Positions 1-10,650 of a DNA stretch of 64,000 bases are shown here, one piece after another. The DNA lies in assembly GCF_040436345.1 (NCBI RefSeq), contig NC_133219.1, forward strand, positions 21,293,458 to 21,357,457. The letters are read 5' to 3'. Source of the stretch: Pagrus major (taxonomy: Eukaryota > Chordata > Actinopteri > Spariformes > Sparidae). Under the pieces are notes generated by a model, which worked only from the letters and a program-made list of their open reading frames with translations, did not search any database and had not been told where the DNA came from. Both the position numbers and the translations under genes were made by a program. Positions within the stretch are counted from its first letter, which is position 1. The number at the start of each line of letters is the position of its first letter.

Positions 1-705
1 TCTAGATACAATGGAGTAACGAGCCCTCTCCTTCTCAAGGGCATCTTCAAGTCTGCTGCGAGCCTCTGCGTCTTCCTGAAGCTGTTTTTCACTCAGCTGT
101 CTCTTGTTTTCGGCAGCCTCAAGTTCATTTTGCAGGCAACTGATTTCAGACTTAAGGGCATTCATTTCGGCACAATTCACCCTGTCACACTCTGCTGCTT
201 CTTTGGGCAGACTAGAGGAGGCCTCCAGATCCCTCTGAAGCTTCTCAATCACCTTCTTGTGCTCTTCATGTTGAGCTGTCATGTCAGTGATTGTGACTTC
301 CAGCTTGGCTTTTGTCCGCTGGAGCTCCTTTTGTGACTTCTTTAGATCAGCCACTTTTGCTTGCATGAACTCTTTTTCAGCATGTTCCTTCTTAATGGCC
401 TCCTCAAGTCTGCTGTCATTTTTCTTTGACATCATCTCTTCATGGGACTCAGAGAAAGTGTGGTGTTTAGATTTAAGTCTCTTATTTTCTGTCTCCATAG
501 CCTTGAATGAAGCTTTGAGAATTGCGCTCTCTTCCTTTTGCATTTGCATCTCTCTAGATACAATGGAGTAACGAGCCCTCTCCTTCTCAAGGGCATCTTC
601 AAGTCTGCTGCGAGCCTCTGCTTCTTCCTGAAGCTGTTCTCTACTAAGCTGCATCATGGTTTTTTTGGTAGCCTCAAGTTCATCTTGCAGGCAACGGATT
701 TCAGA
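1..705. repeat. Internal 552-bp tandem repeat within the coiled-coil gene
   Basis: Bases 1 to about 150 are repeated almost exactly from 553 to about 703, which gives a period of 552 bp or exactly 184 codons. Because the period is a multiple of three, the frame is kept. The left unit continues off the window, so more units may follow. Confidence 0.85.
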
Positions 706-1551
706 CGCCATTTGCTGGTTTGCCTGAGTCGCGAACTCGAAGTCCTCTGCTTCCTTCTGCTGCTGGTTGAGAGCATCCTTCAAGGCACTCTGGAGTTTAC
801 TGTTTCTTGCTCTCTCTGCTTTGAGGTCAGAAGTGCACTGGTTGACTGTCTGTTGCAGTGCGGAAGCAAACTTTTTCTTGGCTTCAAATTTGCTTTGGAG
901 ATTCTCAATAATGGACCGCATGTGTTCAAGTTCATCGTATGTCGGTGGTCTTTCCACCTGCTGCTCATTAAAGGGAGCACAGGAGTAGTTGCCTCTGCTG
1001 GACACTGAGGGCTGCTGCTGGACTTTGTCCATCAGCTGAAATGCTTCTGTAGTCTCAGGCTGCAGCAAGATGTCCTTCTCAATGTCCTCCTCAACTTCTG
1101 TACATAACTCTGAACACTCTGAGACCTCACTTTCTTCTGAAAACTCCTCAATTCCCTGCATCATATTCCTCTTAGCGCCCTTTTCAAGCTCCTGTACTTC
1201 CCCTTTGATGTTTTTATCCTTCTTCTTCTTCTCCTTATTTCCAAAATTAATGTTATCAGAGGGATTCATCTTTGGGGTCTGTGGAGCGGCCAGGGGTGGG
1301 ATGGAGGAAAATCTTCCTGTTCTAGGTGTGTCCAGAACACACTCCTGAGACTTCTCTGATATCTTAGATCCACCGCTCTGTGGACCAGGTTTTGATTGTT
1401 GGCAGGTTTTGATTGACTTTCCAATTCTCATCTCCTTCCTCTCAATCCCTGGGATCAGTGGAGGGGTCAGAGATGTCCTGGCCGGCAGGCCCAACAGGCC
1501 CGGCAGGCCCAACAGGCCCGGCAGGGAGACAAGTCGTCCTTTTCTGTTCAT
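1..1551 (-). CDS. Coiled-coil protein of unknown function, intronless, C-terminus off the window
   Basis: A single open frame of 517 codons starts with ATG at 1551 and runs without a stop to base 1, so the protein is partial at its C-terminus. The N-terminal ~75 residues are rich in Pro, Leu and Gly, with a tandem LPGLLG run and a basic segment KEMRIGKSIKTCQQSKPGP. Then comes an acidic, Lys/Glu-rich linker. From about residue 200 the sequence is Glu/Lys/Gln-rich with heptad-like spacing and looks like a long coiled coil. A 184-codon period is visible: the EARSRLEDALEKERARYS segment occurs twice. I do not recognise the family; the N-terminus has no obvious signal peptide or membrane span. The gene lies head-to-head with a shoc1 copy, 640 bp from its exon 1. 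The start was chosen because the second genomic copy keeps the same ATG (MNRKG). A retrogene origin is possible given the lack of introns. A scaffold or filament role would be a guess. Confidence 0.7.
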   Translation of the reverse strand, partial: MNRKGRLVSLPGLLGLPGLLGLPARTSLTPPLIPGIERKEMRIGKSIKTCQQSKPGPQSGGSKISEKSQECVLDTPRTGRFSSIPPLAAPQTPKMNPSDNINFGNKEKKKKDKNIKGEVQELEKGAKRNMMQGIEEFSEESEVSECSELCTEVEEDIEKDILLQPETTEAFQLMDKVQQQPSVSSRGNYSCAPFNEQQVERPPTYDELEHMRSIIENLQSKFEAKKKFASALQQTVNQCTSDLKAERARNSKLQSALKDALNQQQKEAEDFEFATQANQQMASEIRCLQDELEATKKTMMQLSREQLQEEAEARSRLEDALEKERARYSIVSREMQMQKEESAILKASFKAMETENKRLKSKHHTFSESHEEMMSKKNDSRLEEAIKKEHAEKEFMQAKVADLKKSQKELQRTKAKLEVTITDMTAQHEEHKKVIEKLQRDLEASSSLPKEAAECDRVNCAEMNALKSEISCLQNELEAAENKRQLSEKQLQEDAEARSRLEDALEKERARYSIVSR

Positions 1552-2189
1552 CTTCTTATCTTGAAGAAATTGACGCACTTTGCTGAAAATCTTGCTTCAA
1601 TACAGCTGGGATAAAACCTGGCTTCGTATATTCCTGAACTGACTGCAACACCTCTACTACTGTGATGTGTGTCTTATAGCAGTGATCAGAGGAATGGAAG
1701 GAATGGTCACACTCAATCAAAGAGCTTCCCAGCTTTAGAATCCAGATCAAAGCCCCAGTTCTCAATTTCAATCAATAACATTCTATCCTGCTCTCCCATT
1801 GGTTGTTAGCCATGCTAATAGTGTCGGTGTAATGTATCCAGTCACATAAAATCAAAACCATCTTCATGTCAAATGGGACATGTGAGAAAGTATGTTTTCA
1901 AGTCCTCAAAGGCTTCCCCACAATGCATCTCCTGCATGGATGTCTTAGTATTATAATGGACAATAAAAGGTGATTAATGGAAGATTTAACAAATAAGTCA
2001 ATGCATCAATTAACTGCTTTTCCTAGATGCTTCAAATATAATTTTCTTTGCAATTTTGCTATTAATGCTATCAATTAGGGTGAACGAACAACTGATTCAT
2101 CCTCAATTAATGATCTTTGGCTGCGTCTCTGCTGGACACAACAGTTCCTGATCGACGCCTTGTCTTCACCACAACAAAACGTTGTCATT
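1552..2189. promoter_or_regulatory. Bidirectional promoter region, copy A
   Basis: This 640-bp gap separates the divergent coiled-coil gene and shoc1 copy A. An inverted CCAAT box (ATTGG, 1798-1802) points towards the coiled-coil gene. The region matches 13,999-14,649 of the second copy nearly base for base, including the CCAAT box, and the match suggests that both promoters came along in the duplication. Calling it a promoter is an inference from position. Confidence 0.5.
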
Positions 2190-3992
2190 ATGTAAGTTTG
2201 CCTTAATTATACTTGTACTGTTCTTTGTATGACTTTCACAGGTCAGAAAATGACAGCTGTTTTCCTGCCCAGATGTTCTCTGCTAACAGATATAAAGCTC
2301 TTGACTATGTTTTTGAGGTGAGTGTGTGGCTTGTTAATTTAGCCTGATTAATAGCCCGATGTTCTGTAGCCCAGTCCATTTTGTACTAACTTTTGGTCTT
2401 AATCCCATAATATGAGTTTGTGTTTTCTAAATGGGGAAGGGAATATTACAGTAAGGGAGGACAAACTCCACACCTTCTTTGACTGCTCTTGATGAGTATA
2501 AGTAAAAGTCACCATTTTCTGTTCTACTACTTTTGCCTGAGCATAACATTTATCCCTTACAACATAAAGTGTTTGAATAATCAGAAAAGTTGCATGAAAT
2601 AAAAGTACTCAATTAAATACCTCAAATGTATACTTAAGCGCAGTACTTGGGTAAATGTACTTAGATGATCACATTCCACCACCACCAGTATCAGAGTAGA
2701 CAGAATCAAGGAACGACCTGCTGTGAGACTGGACCATTTTCACACTTAACTGAATTTCTTCTGATTTCATTGAACAAAAACAGGCAGTCAGTATGAAATT
2801 CAATCTTTATCAAAAAAAAGTGATGATATTGACTTCTTTTACACTTGTTATAGGAAAGGTGATCTCCACCTGCAAACTCTTTGTCAATGGCTCTGTGCTC
2901 GATGACCTGGGAGAAATAACGCAAACAGTTAATTCACCAGAAAGGTGATTTAAAACCCCTCTCAGTGTGCACCATTTCAATCTCATTATGTTTCATAATT
3001 TGAGTTGTAATATCAATATTTATTTATTCCAGATTTAAGGTTACTCTGAGTGAAGTGAAAGGGGATGTGGAGCGGATACCCAGCTCTAATCCTGACTCAT
3101 TGAATGATCTAGACTTGGATGAGTATATTTGTCTTTTAAAAGAGTCCCAGATCAAGGATCAATGTCAGGAATCATTTTTCAAGTTGACAGCTGACCAGAT
3201 GAAGCCTGGAAGTCAGAACAAAGGTAACTCAACGTTCCTGGCAGCGCTTAAAGAATATCTGTCTCTTATTTACTCCCTTCCACTCAAGTAACTGATTTGA
3301 CCGTGACACCGATCTTCTTTCTCTCTAAAAATATGTTTACATCTGTCAAAGATCTCCTCCTGCCAGAAGAGCTCATGGTTGTCAACTACTTGTCACAATT
3401 GAAGAGACATTTATCCACACTGAAAGCCATGTTGTCCAGGTTGAGGACCCTTCCTGTGGCCGACCCTCTGCTGAGCTCAAGAGGAGATACCCTCTCTGAG
3501 GACACCATATTCAGGTTTGAATGTTCAGTGGTTGTTGCATCCTCAAATATGCTTTTAAGGTGCAAGAAATGATTCTTACCTGCTTTATTGTTCCATTCAT
3601 TTCCTGGTTTGTGTGTAATGTTAAAACTTGTTTCAGGCACTGTGCGTCTTATGAGAAGCCTCCTGATGTGACCGCCACTGATGTTCAGACGTGTGCAAAC
3701 ATTGACACAATGAATCTGAGCCAGGAAGATTACACTGCCTTTTCAAGCATCCATGTTGTTCCTGAACAGCTGGATGAAGACACTCCAGTCGTGGATGTGC
3801 TTCATAGAGGTGAAGACAAGATGAGATCTATTTTAGATCAAAGTAAAATGCACAGGCAAGTTAGATGAAACATTTTAGTCACAAATCTTCACGTTTCCCT
3901 TTCAGATGTATCAGTACCAGTAGACATTTCCCGTGAAATACCAGAGGACTCCAGCAAGATGAATAGAGGCCTGGTACAGTCAGAAGTGGCAG
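2190..3992 (+). pseudogene. shoc1: shoc1 5' fragment, duplicated and decayed (exons 1, 2, 4-9)
   Basis: This is a second copy of the first nine exons of the intact shoc1 at 14,650-30,049. Recognisable exons are: end of exon 1 (to 2191), exon 2 (2242-2317), exon 4 (2854-2944), exon 5 (3033-3223), exon 6 (3352-3514), a fused exon 7/8 (3637-3809) and exon 9 (3906-3992). Exon 3 is deleted, so splicing exon 2 to exon 4 gives GAA AGG TGA, a stop at the third codon. Exons 7 and 8 are joined by a deletion that removes the end of exon 7, the intron and the start of exon 8 but keeps the frame. A further 12 nt (Gly-Arg-Met-Asn) are missing from exon 8. Nothing after exon 9 is present, because the duplicated stretch ends in intron 9 and carries a BEL insertion. 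No functional Shoc1 could be made. Transcription from the copied promoter remains possible. Confidence 0.85.
2470..2700. repeat. Teleost interspersed AT-rich repeat (AGTAAAAGTAC type)
   Basis: The segment carries the AAAAGTACTCAAT, TATACTTAAG and GTAAATGTACTTAG motifs and ends in TTCCACCACC. Repeats of this kind are widespread in teleost genomes. It is absent from the corresponding intron of shoc1 copy B, so it was gained in copy A or lost in copy B. I cannot name the family. Confidence 0.45.
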
Positions 3993-4003
3993 GTTAAAGT
4001 TAC

Positions 4004-4361
4004 TGTAGGAGCCATTTTTTATGTTGTGCAGGTATTTGTTTTTCCACTAGGGGAAGTATATTTCAGTTACTTTCTTTTACCCCAAACCTTGCCCCAGCTG
4101 TTGTTGATCAGAAGTGTTGATTAGTTTGAGTGGAGTGGTGGTGGAAGACACACACAGTTTTTACACGGCAGCCAGAGAAACAGTAGAATCTCTTTTTGTT
4201 CTGTCAATTTACCTTATCCTTTTTGTTCAAATAAACGGGAACCTCACCCAAAGATATTACTTTTACAACTTTTCTTTTTTATTCGCTCTGGAGTCGAGTC
4301 AAGAACGAACCATCCCAAACCACCACAGGTGACAAGTTTTGCTTTTTGAATAGTCACCACA
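4004..4361 (+). repeat. 5' LTR of the BEL element
   Basis: 358 bp, TG...CA ends, preceded by GTTAC at 3999-4003. A polyadenylation-type AATAAA lies near 4230, and the same bases occur in the right LTR. A 72-codon open frame inside it (4114-4332) is chance, since it appears identically in both LTRs and has no known match. Confidence 0.95.
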
Positions 4362-4749
4362 CAAGTAAAAACTGTTTGCCCTGGATGGAGGACAAGTAAA
4401 GAGCTTTGCCCTGGATGAAGGAAACAGCATTGTTGGAAAGAGGCTGCTGCTGCTTGGATCAAGAGGAGGCCATGGAGCTTGCAACCCCTCCCTCCTGTTC
4501 ATCAGACAGAGCCAGAGGAGAAAGGTAAAGGACGCAGCAGACAATAAAACTGCATGATTGAAGAAACTGAGCCTGTTTGAGTGATTTAATGGAACTGGAC
4601 AGTCTTGATGCATTGGATTGTGGAACTGGATGTCATGGATGTTGATGAAATGAAAGTTAATTGGAAAAAGGAGGAAATAATCAGCACCTGTGAATGACTG
4701 CAATTGTTCTGCTGCTGACGTCACAAGTTGACATATTTACAGTGTGGAA

Positions 4750-7700
4750 ATGGATGAAAATGCTGATGTTGAAAATGTTCTTGAGGAGCGTGTTGCAAAA
4801 AGTGATGTTCCAACTGCTAAAGGTGATGTTGCAAAAATTGAGGAGCGTGCTGTAAAAAGTGATGTTGAAAAAAGAGAAAGAAAATTAACTGCAAAAGGTG
4901 TTTCACTGCTAATTGAAAACCTGCAAAGGAACCGGAAGTTAACCTTGAATCAAGCATCCAAAATCAAGTTGCAGATCAATAATCTGTTATGTGACAAAAT
5001 AACAAGTGATACTTTGTGCAGTGTTGAAACCCTTTTAAATGAGTTTAACAAACTGTGTGAAGCTGCTGCTGAAACTCATGGTGCATTGATGGAAATGCCA
5101 CTGCCTGAAGAAGAATACAAAAGGCAGCAAACATGGTTTGAACAGAAGTTTAAAGCAAATGAGAAATTCATGTGTGATGTGTATAAATGGTTGAAGGATG
5201 CACCAGAACATTGTGACAAACAGTCTGTAATACAGGAGGATGAGATTCAATTAAATGCTGACCAGGAGGATGAGATTCAACCCAATGACAGTATTTCAAA
5301 TGTTCTCCCCCCTGGAAAAACACGGGTCTCATCTAAGTCTAAATCTTCATCCAAATCTTCCATCACAAGTTCTGCATGCTTACGAGCAAAGGCTGAAAAG
5401 GCAGCATTGATCCAACACATGGCTGCTTTGGAGAAAAAACATGCACTGGAGGCTCAGGAGGAGAAACTGCATGCAGAACAGGAACGATTAAAAAGACAAA
5501 AGGAACAACTGGAAATGGAAACCCAACTAGCTGCTGCTACAGCTAAAATAGCCATACTGGAAAGCAGTATGGTGGGAAGTGGCTCTACACCATCTGATGG
5601 AATGAATTCATATTTCGATAAAGCCACAAAATCAAAAATGGAAATGTCACAGAGGTCAAAGTTTGAAACAGTGCAACAACCACTCTCACAGCAACCACCT
5701 TCACACCTTCAGGATGCACGCCCTAAAGAAAGAAAGTATGTACAAACACAGCCTACAGAAACCTTCACTTCAATACAACCTATGCAATTCCTACCAAGAG
5801 CACCAGGAGGCAACACAACTGTCTTCAACTCACTGCAAGGTCACAGGTCAAGCAATGTTTGTACCACGCCACAAATGAACACAAATGAAAATAAAATACA
5901 GGACATTGGCAACATTATGCAGCGACAAACAGAAATCACTGCTCAGCTGGTTCAACAACAACACTCAGCATCTCTTCCACCTCGAGCAATACCCATATTT
6001 GATGGTGACCCTCTACAGTATGGATCTTTTATCATGGCATTTGAACAGGGAGTTGAAAGAAAAGTCAATAATCTCCAGGACTGCTTGTACTACCTGGAAC
6101 AACACACCAGGGGGCAACCTAGAGAATTGATCAGAAGCTGCTATCACATGTCAAATGATCAAGGCTATCACAGAGCCAAATACTTGTTAAAGGAACACTT
6201 TGGCAATGAAATGAAGATTGGGGCTGCTTACATGGAAAAGGCTTTAAGTTGGCCACCAATAAAAGCTGAAGATGTTGGTTCTCTTCAAACATACATGTTG
6301 TTTTTGAGAGGATGTTGTAACATGATGGAAAGTCTACAGTATATGGCAGAAATGAATGTACCATCAAACCTGAAACAGCTTGTGATGAAACTGCCCTACA
6401 AATTAAGAGAAAGATGGAGAGCAGCTGTTTGTGACCTACAGGAGAGACGTGGAAGTAGAGTTTTGTTCTCTGATTTGGTCAACTTTCTGGAACATCAGAT
6501 CAAAATTCTCTCTGATCCTGTCTTTGGTAACTTGCAAGACACACAAACTGCTACATTTAAAGGAAAAGCTCCCACAAGATTTTCACCCAGGAATAAAAAT
6601 CCAGCAACTGTGGCAGCTGTAAGCACTTCAGCAGGTATAAAGTCTGCACAAACACCGCTCATCCATGCCTTGTCTCTATCAAAAGGCAAGACCACATCAT
6701 GTTGCATATGTAAAGAGGATCACGCAATAGAAGATTGTGTACATCTTAAGAACAAAGTGCATCGTGAGAAACTTGATCTTTTAAGGCAAAGTGGTGTTTG
6801 TTTTGGTTGTCTAAAACCAGGTCATATCAGCAAAAGCTGCAAGAAACGTCTAACGTGTGATGTATGTAACTTCAGACATCCCACAATGCTTCACAACCCA
6901 GCTAAATTCAGAGCATTTGAGCAATCAAGCAACACGGTTGTCCCTCAGCAGACCTGTGCTCGCACTGGGGCCGGTACGCAGAAATGTGTTCTCTCAATTG
7001 TACCTGTACAAGTAAAGGCTAAGAATGGAGACAAAATTTTGACCACTTACGCTTTTCTTGACCCAGGAAGCTCAGCTACCTTTTGTACAGAACGCCTGAT
7101 GAGACAGCTGAACATGGACAGCATCCAAACACACATCTTCCTGCGAACAATGGGACAAGCACATACTGTAAAGACTCATGTTCTGACTGGACTGGAAGTA
7201 GCTGGTTATGATGAGAACAGGTTTCTAGACCTACCTGAGGTTTACACTCAGCAAACCATGCCGGTTACAAGACACAATATTGTAACAGAAAAGGATCTGA
7301 GAAAATGGCCTTACCTGGAAAAGATTAAAGTTCCCGAGCTTGAAGTTGGAGTGGATTTGTTGATTGGCACAAATGCCTCAAAGCTTTTGGAACCGTGGGA
7401 AATTATTAACAGCTGTAATGACGGACCCTATGCTGTTCGGACCCTATTGGGGTGGGTGGTGAACGGCCCACTTAAAGGAAGTGGAAGTGATGCAGGGAAG
7501 AATGGCTGCCCTACTGTCACTGTCAATAAGATCTCCATTGATAAAGTGGAACAGTTGTTAATCACGCAATACAACCAGGACTTCAATGAAAGGTCATGTG
7601 ATGACGCTTTAATATCAAGAGAAGACATGAGATTTCTTCACATAATGGAAAAAACAATTCGCCTTGAAAACAACCACTATTGTGTTGATTTACCCTTTAA

Positions 7701-10650
7701 AGTTGATAATGTCATAATGCCAAACAATCGATGCATTGCTGAACAGCGAGTCATGAGTTTGAAAAGAAAGTTTCAGAGGAACACAGAATATCATCAGGAG
7801 TATGTGCACTTCCTAAATGATGTCATCAAAAATGGTTATGCGGAGCAGGTGCCTCAACAGCAACTGAATGGAACTGAAGGTAAAATCTGGTACATACCAC
7901 ATCATGGGGTTTATCATCCCAAAAAGAAAACATTGAGAGTTGTATTTGACTGTGGAGCAAGTTTCAAGGGCACATCTTTGAACAGCCAGCTGTTGCAAGG
8001 TCCTGATCTCACAAATTCCCTTTTTGGCGTTCTTCTCAGATTTAGACAAGAAGCAGTTGCCATCATGACCGATGTGCAGGCTATGTTTCACCAGGTTCAT
8101 GTGTCTCAGAAACACGTTGATTTCCTTCGATTTTTGTGGTGGCATAATGGAGATGTGACACAACCTGTGGTGGACTTCAGAATGAAGGTTCATATTTTTG
8201 GAGCAACTTCATCACCGAGCTGCGCCAATTATGCCTTGAAAAGAGTTGCTGATGACAACACGGCTCAGTACAGTGACGAAGTATTAAAGACCATCAAGCA
8301 AAACTTTTACGTGGACGATTGTTTAAAGTCTGTGTCATCAGAAGAGGAAGCTTTGCAAATGGTACAAGATCTCACTGCTGCATGTGCCAAAGGAGGCTTT
8401 CGGCTCTCAAAGTGGATGAGCAACAGTCGAGCAGTTATTGCAAGCATCCCTGAAGAAAATCGTTCCAAAGCAACCAAAGAACTCAATTTGGATAAAGACA
8501 ATTTACCTGTTGAAAGAGCTCTTGGATTGCACTGGTGTGCGGAATCAGACATGTTCATGTTCAAGATTGCACTGGAAAGTCGTCCATGTACCCGCCGTGG
8601 AATCTTGTCAGTGGTTAATTCTATCTATGACCCTCTTGGTTTCTTGTCACCGTTCACACTGCCTCCCAAGCTGATGCTGCAAGAGCTGTGCAAAAGAAAA
8701 ATTGGTTGGGATGACACAATACCACCAACCTTTCTGCAGAAGTGGACACAGTGGCTGATAAATCTGCACAAATTGTCACTGTTAAAGGTGGAACGGTGCA
8801 TCAAGCCAAAGAACTTTGGAAAGGTAAGCAATGCACAGCTGCATCACTTCTCAGATGCTAGTGAACACGGATATGGCGCTGTTTCTTATCTGAGATTGAA
8901 AGGCATCTCTGATGAAGTTAACATTGCTTTCATGATTGGAAAATCCAGAGTCACTCCCATGAAACAAACCACAATACCAAGGCTTGAACTCACTGCTGCT
9001 GTATTAGCTGTCAGACTGGATAAGATGATTACCAAGGAGCTGCAACTGGAATTGGACCAGTCAGTGTTCTGGACCGATAGCACGACTGTGCTTAATTACA
9101 TTTCAAGTGAAACAAAGAGATTCCACACATTTGTGGCGAACAGAGTGGCTGTCATAAGAGAAGCCACAGAGGTGGCCCAGTGGAGGTACATTGGCTCTAA
9201 GCAGAACCCCGCTGATGAGGCTTCAAGAGGACTGTCAGCTGATGATTTTCTGAAATGTGAACGATGGCTCAAAGGACCAGAGTTTCTGCTGACTGAGGAA
9301 AGAACATGGCCAAAACAGGAGGTAAACAAACCTGCCGTCACCTTGGATGACCCTGAGGTTAAACAAGACCTCACAGTTAATGCTTGTGTTGTTGATGATG
9401 CATCCAATACCATGAACAAGCTTCTGACCTACTTTTCAGACTGGGAAAAACTCAAAACTTCAGTCGCCTGGTTTTTGAAGTTTAAAGATCTGCTTCAACA
9501 GCTAAGGAAAAACGGTAAAGCATGCAATAAAGGACATCAGCAACACAAAGCAAATATGAATGTTCAATCATTGACACGGGATGACTTACATACTGCAGAA
9601 CTGGAAATTGCACGCCTCTGCCAACAGCAAAGATTTCACAGGGAAATCTCTCTCTTGGAGAAAGGCGCATCATCTGTGCCAACCAACAGTGACATCTACA
9701 GGTTGGATCCCATACTCCAAGATGGGCTGTTGAGAGTAGGAGGTCGTCTGAGAAAAGCATCCATGCCTGAGACAGTAAAACATCCAATAATTCTGTCTAA
9801 AGATCAACACATATCCAAACTTATCTTACAACACATTCACAAGCAAGTGGGTCACGCTGGACGCAATCACATGATATCTACACTTCGAAAAACCTACTGG
9901 ATAACAAATGCAAACTCAGCCTGCAGAAAAATCATTGCTGATTGTGTTACCTGTCGTCGTCTTCAAGGCAGAGTTGGAGAACAAAAAATGTCTGACCTTC
10001 CAGCTGAAAGACTCCTGCCAGATTTACCACCATTTACTAATGCAGGTGTGGATTATTTCGGCCCTATTGACATCAAAAGAGGTCGCAGCATGGTCAAAAG
10101 GTATGGTGTAATCTTCACATGCATGACTAGTCGGGCAGTACACCTTGAAGCAGCCCACTTACTAACAACAGATTCATGCATAAATGCCATCCGACGGTTC
10201 ATGTGTCGACGTGGGCAAGTCTACAACCTCAGGTCAGACAACGGCACCAATTTTGTTGGAGCTGAAAGAGAGTTAAGGGAAGCTCTTAAAGCCCTGGATC
10301 ACAACAAAATTCAAAGTGCTTTGGCAAAAAGAGGAATAGCATGGACATTCAACCCTCCTGCTGCATCTCACTATGGCGGAACATGGGAGCGGATTATTCG
10401 CCTCATACGAAAGGTGCTGTATTCCATTGTCAAACAGCAAACTATGGATGATGAAAGCTTTTGCACTATCCTTTGTGAAATTGAAGCCATTCTCAACAGT
10501 CGCCCAATAACCAAACTATCCGATGACCCTAATGACCTGGAAACACTTACACCCAACCACATTCTTCTGCTGAAGGCCAAACCTCTTCTTCCTCCTGGAC
10601 TGTTTGATGATAGTGATGTATACATCAAACGAAGATGGAGACAGGTATAG
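4750..10650 (+). CDS. BEL/Pao Gag-Pol polyprotein, cut by an in-frame amber codon
   Basis: The first ATG in frame is at 4750, giving 1,966 residues before TAG at 10648. The N-terminal 300 residues are charged and coiled-coil-like (gag). A DUF1759-like capsid region follows around residues 415-590. A CCHC zinc knuckle (C-X2-C-X4-H-X4-C) spans residues 684-697. The aspartic protease has Asp-Pro-Gly-Ser-Ser at 771-775. The reverse transcriptase has its first Asp at 1108 and the YVDD box at 1187-1190. RNase H carboxylates include Asp 1369 and Asp 1443. The integrase has an H2C2 zinc-binding region near 1700 and the catalytic triad Asp 1768, Asp 1830, Glu 1880. The amber codon falls in the integrase C-terminal region, and the same frame stays open beyond it for 90 codons. 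All catalytic residues lie before the stop. Whether the shortened product works cannot be told from sequence. Confidence 0.93.
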   Translation: MDENADVENVLEERVAKSDVPTAKGDVAKIEERAVKSDVEKRERKLTAKGVSLLIENLQRNRKLTLNQASKIKLQINNLLCDKITSDTLCSVETLLNEFNKLCEAAAETHGALMEMPLPEEEYKRQQTWFEQKFKANEKFMCDVYKWLKDAPEHCDKQSVIQEDEIQLNADQEDEIQPNDSISNVLPPGKTRVSSKSKSSSKSSITSSACLRAKAEKAALIQHMAALEKKHALEAQEEKLHAEQERLKRQKEQLEMETQLAAATAKIAILESSMVGSGSTPSDGMNSYFDKATKSKMEMSQRSKFETVQQPLSQQPPSHLQDARPKERKYVQTQPTETFTSIQPMQFLPRAPGGNTTVFNSLQGHRSSNVCTTPQMNTNENKIQDIGNIMQRQTEITAQLVQQQHSASLPPRAIPIFDGDPLQYGSFIMAFEQGVERKVNNLQDCLYYLEQHTRGQPRELIRSCYHMSNDQGYHRAKYLLKEHFGNEMKIGAAYMEKALSWPPIKAEDVGSLQTYMLFLRGCCNMMESLQYMAEMNVPSNLKQLVMKLPYKLRERWRAAVCDLQERRGSRVLFSDLVNFLEHQIKILSDPVFGNLQDTQTATFKGKAPTRFSPRNKNPATVAAVSTSAGIKSAQTPLIHALSLSKGKTTSCCICKEDHAIEDCVHLKNKVHREKLDLLRQSGVCFGCLKPGHISKSCKKRLTCDVCNFRHPTMLHNPAKFRAFEQSSNTVVPQQTCARTGAGTQKCVLSIVPVQVKAKNGDKILTTYAFLDPGSSATFCTERLMRQLNMDSIQTHIFLRTMGQAHTVKTHVLTGLEVAGYDENRFLDLPEVYTQQTMPVTRHNIVTEKDLRKWPYLEKIKVPELEVGVDLLIGTNASKLLEPWEIINSCNDGPYAVRTLLGWVVNGPLKGSGSDAGKNGCPTVTVNKISIDKVEQLLITQYNQDFNERSCDDALISREDMRFLHIMEKTIRLENNHYCVDLPFKVDNVIMPNNRCIAEQRVMSLKRKFQRNTEYHQEYVHFLNDVIKNGYAEQVPQQQLNGTEGKIWYIPHHGVYHPKKKTLRVVFDCGASFKGTSLNSQLLQGPDLTNSLFGVLLRFRQEAVAIMTDVQAMFHQVHVSQKHVDFLRFLWWHNGDVTQPVVDFRMKVHIFGATSSPSCANYALKRVADDNTAQYSDEVLKTIKQNFYVDDCLKSVSSEEEALQMVQDLTAACAKGGFRLSKWMSNSRAVIASIPEENRSKATKELNLDKDNLPVERALGLHWCAESDMFMFKIALESRPCTRRGILSVVNSIYDPLGFLSPFTLPPKLMLQELCKRKIGWDDTIPPTFLQKWTQWLINLHKLSLLKVERCIKPKNFGKVSNAQLHHFSDASEHGYGAVSYLRLKGISDEVNIAFMIGKSRVTPMKQTTIPRLELTAAVLAVRLDKMITKELQLELDQSVFWTDSTTVLNYISSETKRFHTFVANRVAVIREATEVAQWRYIGSKQNPADEASRGLSADDFLKCERWLKGPEFLLTEERTWPKQEVNKPAVTLDDPEVKQDLTVNACVVDDASNTMNKLLTYFSDWEKLKTSVAWFLKFKDLLQQLRKNGKACNKGHQQHKANMNVQSLTRDDLHTAELEIARLCQQQRFHREISLLEKGASSVPTNSDIYRLDPILQDGLLRVGGRLRKASMPETVKHPIILSKDQHISKLILQHIHKQVGHAGRNHMISTLRKTYWITNANSACRKIIADCVTCRRLQGRVGEQKMSDLPAERLLPDLPPFTNAGVDYFGPIDIKRGRSMVKRYGVIFTCMTSRAVHLEAAHLLTTDSCINAIRRFMCRRGQVYNLRSDNGTNFVGAERELREALKALDHNKIQSALAKRGIAWTFNPPAASHYGGTWERIIRLIRKVLYSIVKQQTMDDESFCTILCEIEAILNSRPITKLSDDPNDLETLTPNHILLLKAKPLLPPGLFDDSDVYIKRRWRQV

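Noticed and set aside
1556-1771. Minus-strand frame upstream of the coiled-coil start (and its twin at 14027-14218)
   Set aside because: It has no ATG start in the twin copy, sits between the CCAAT box and the conserved ATG, and is out of frame with the gene. Most likely 5' UTR.
4114-4332. 72-codon frame in the BEL LTR, identical in both LTRs
   Set aside because: Identity is explained by the LTRs being copies of each other; no coding signature.
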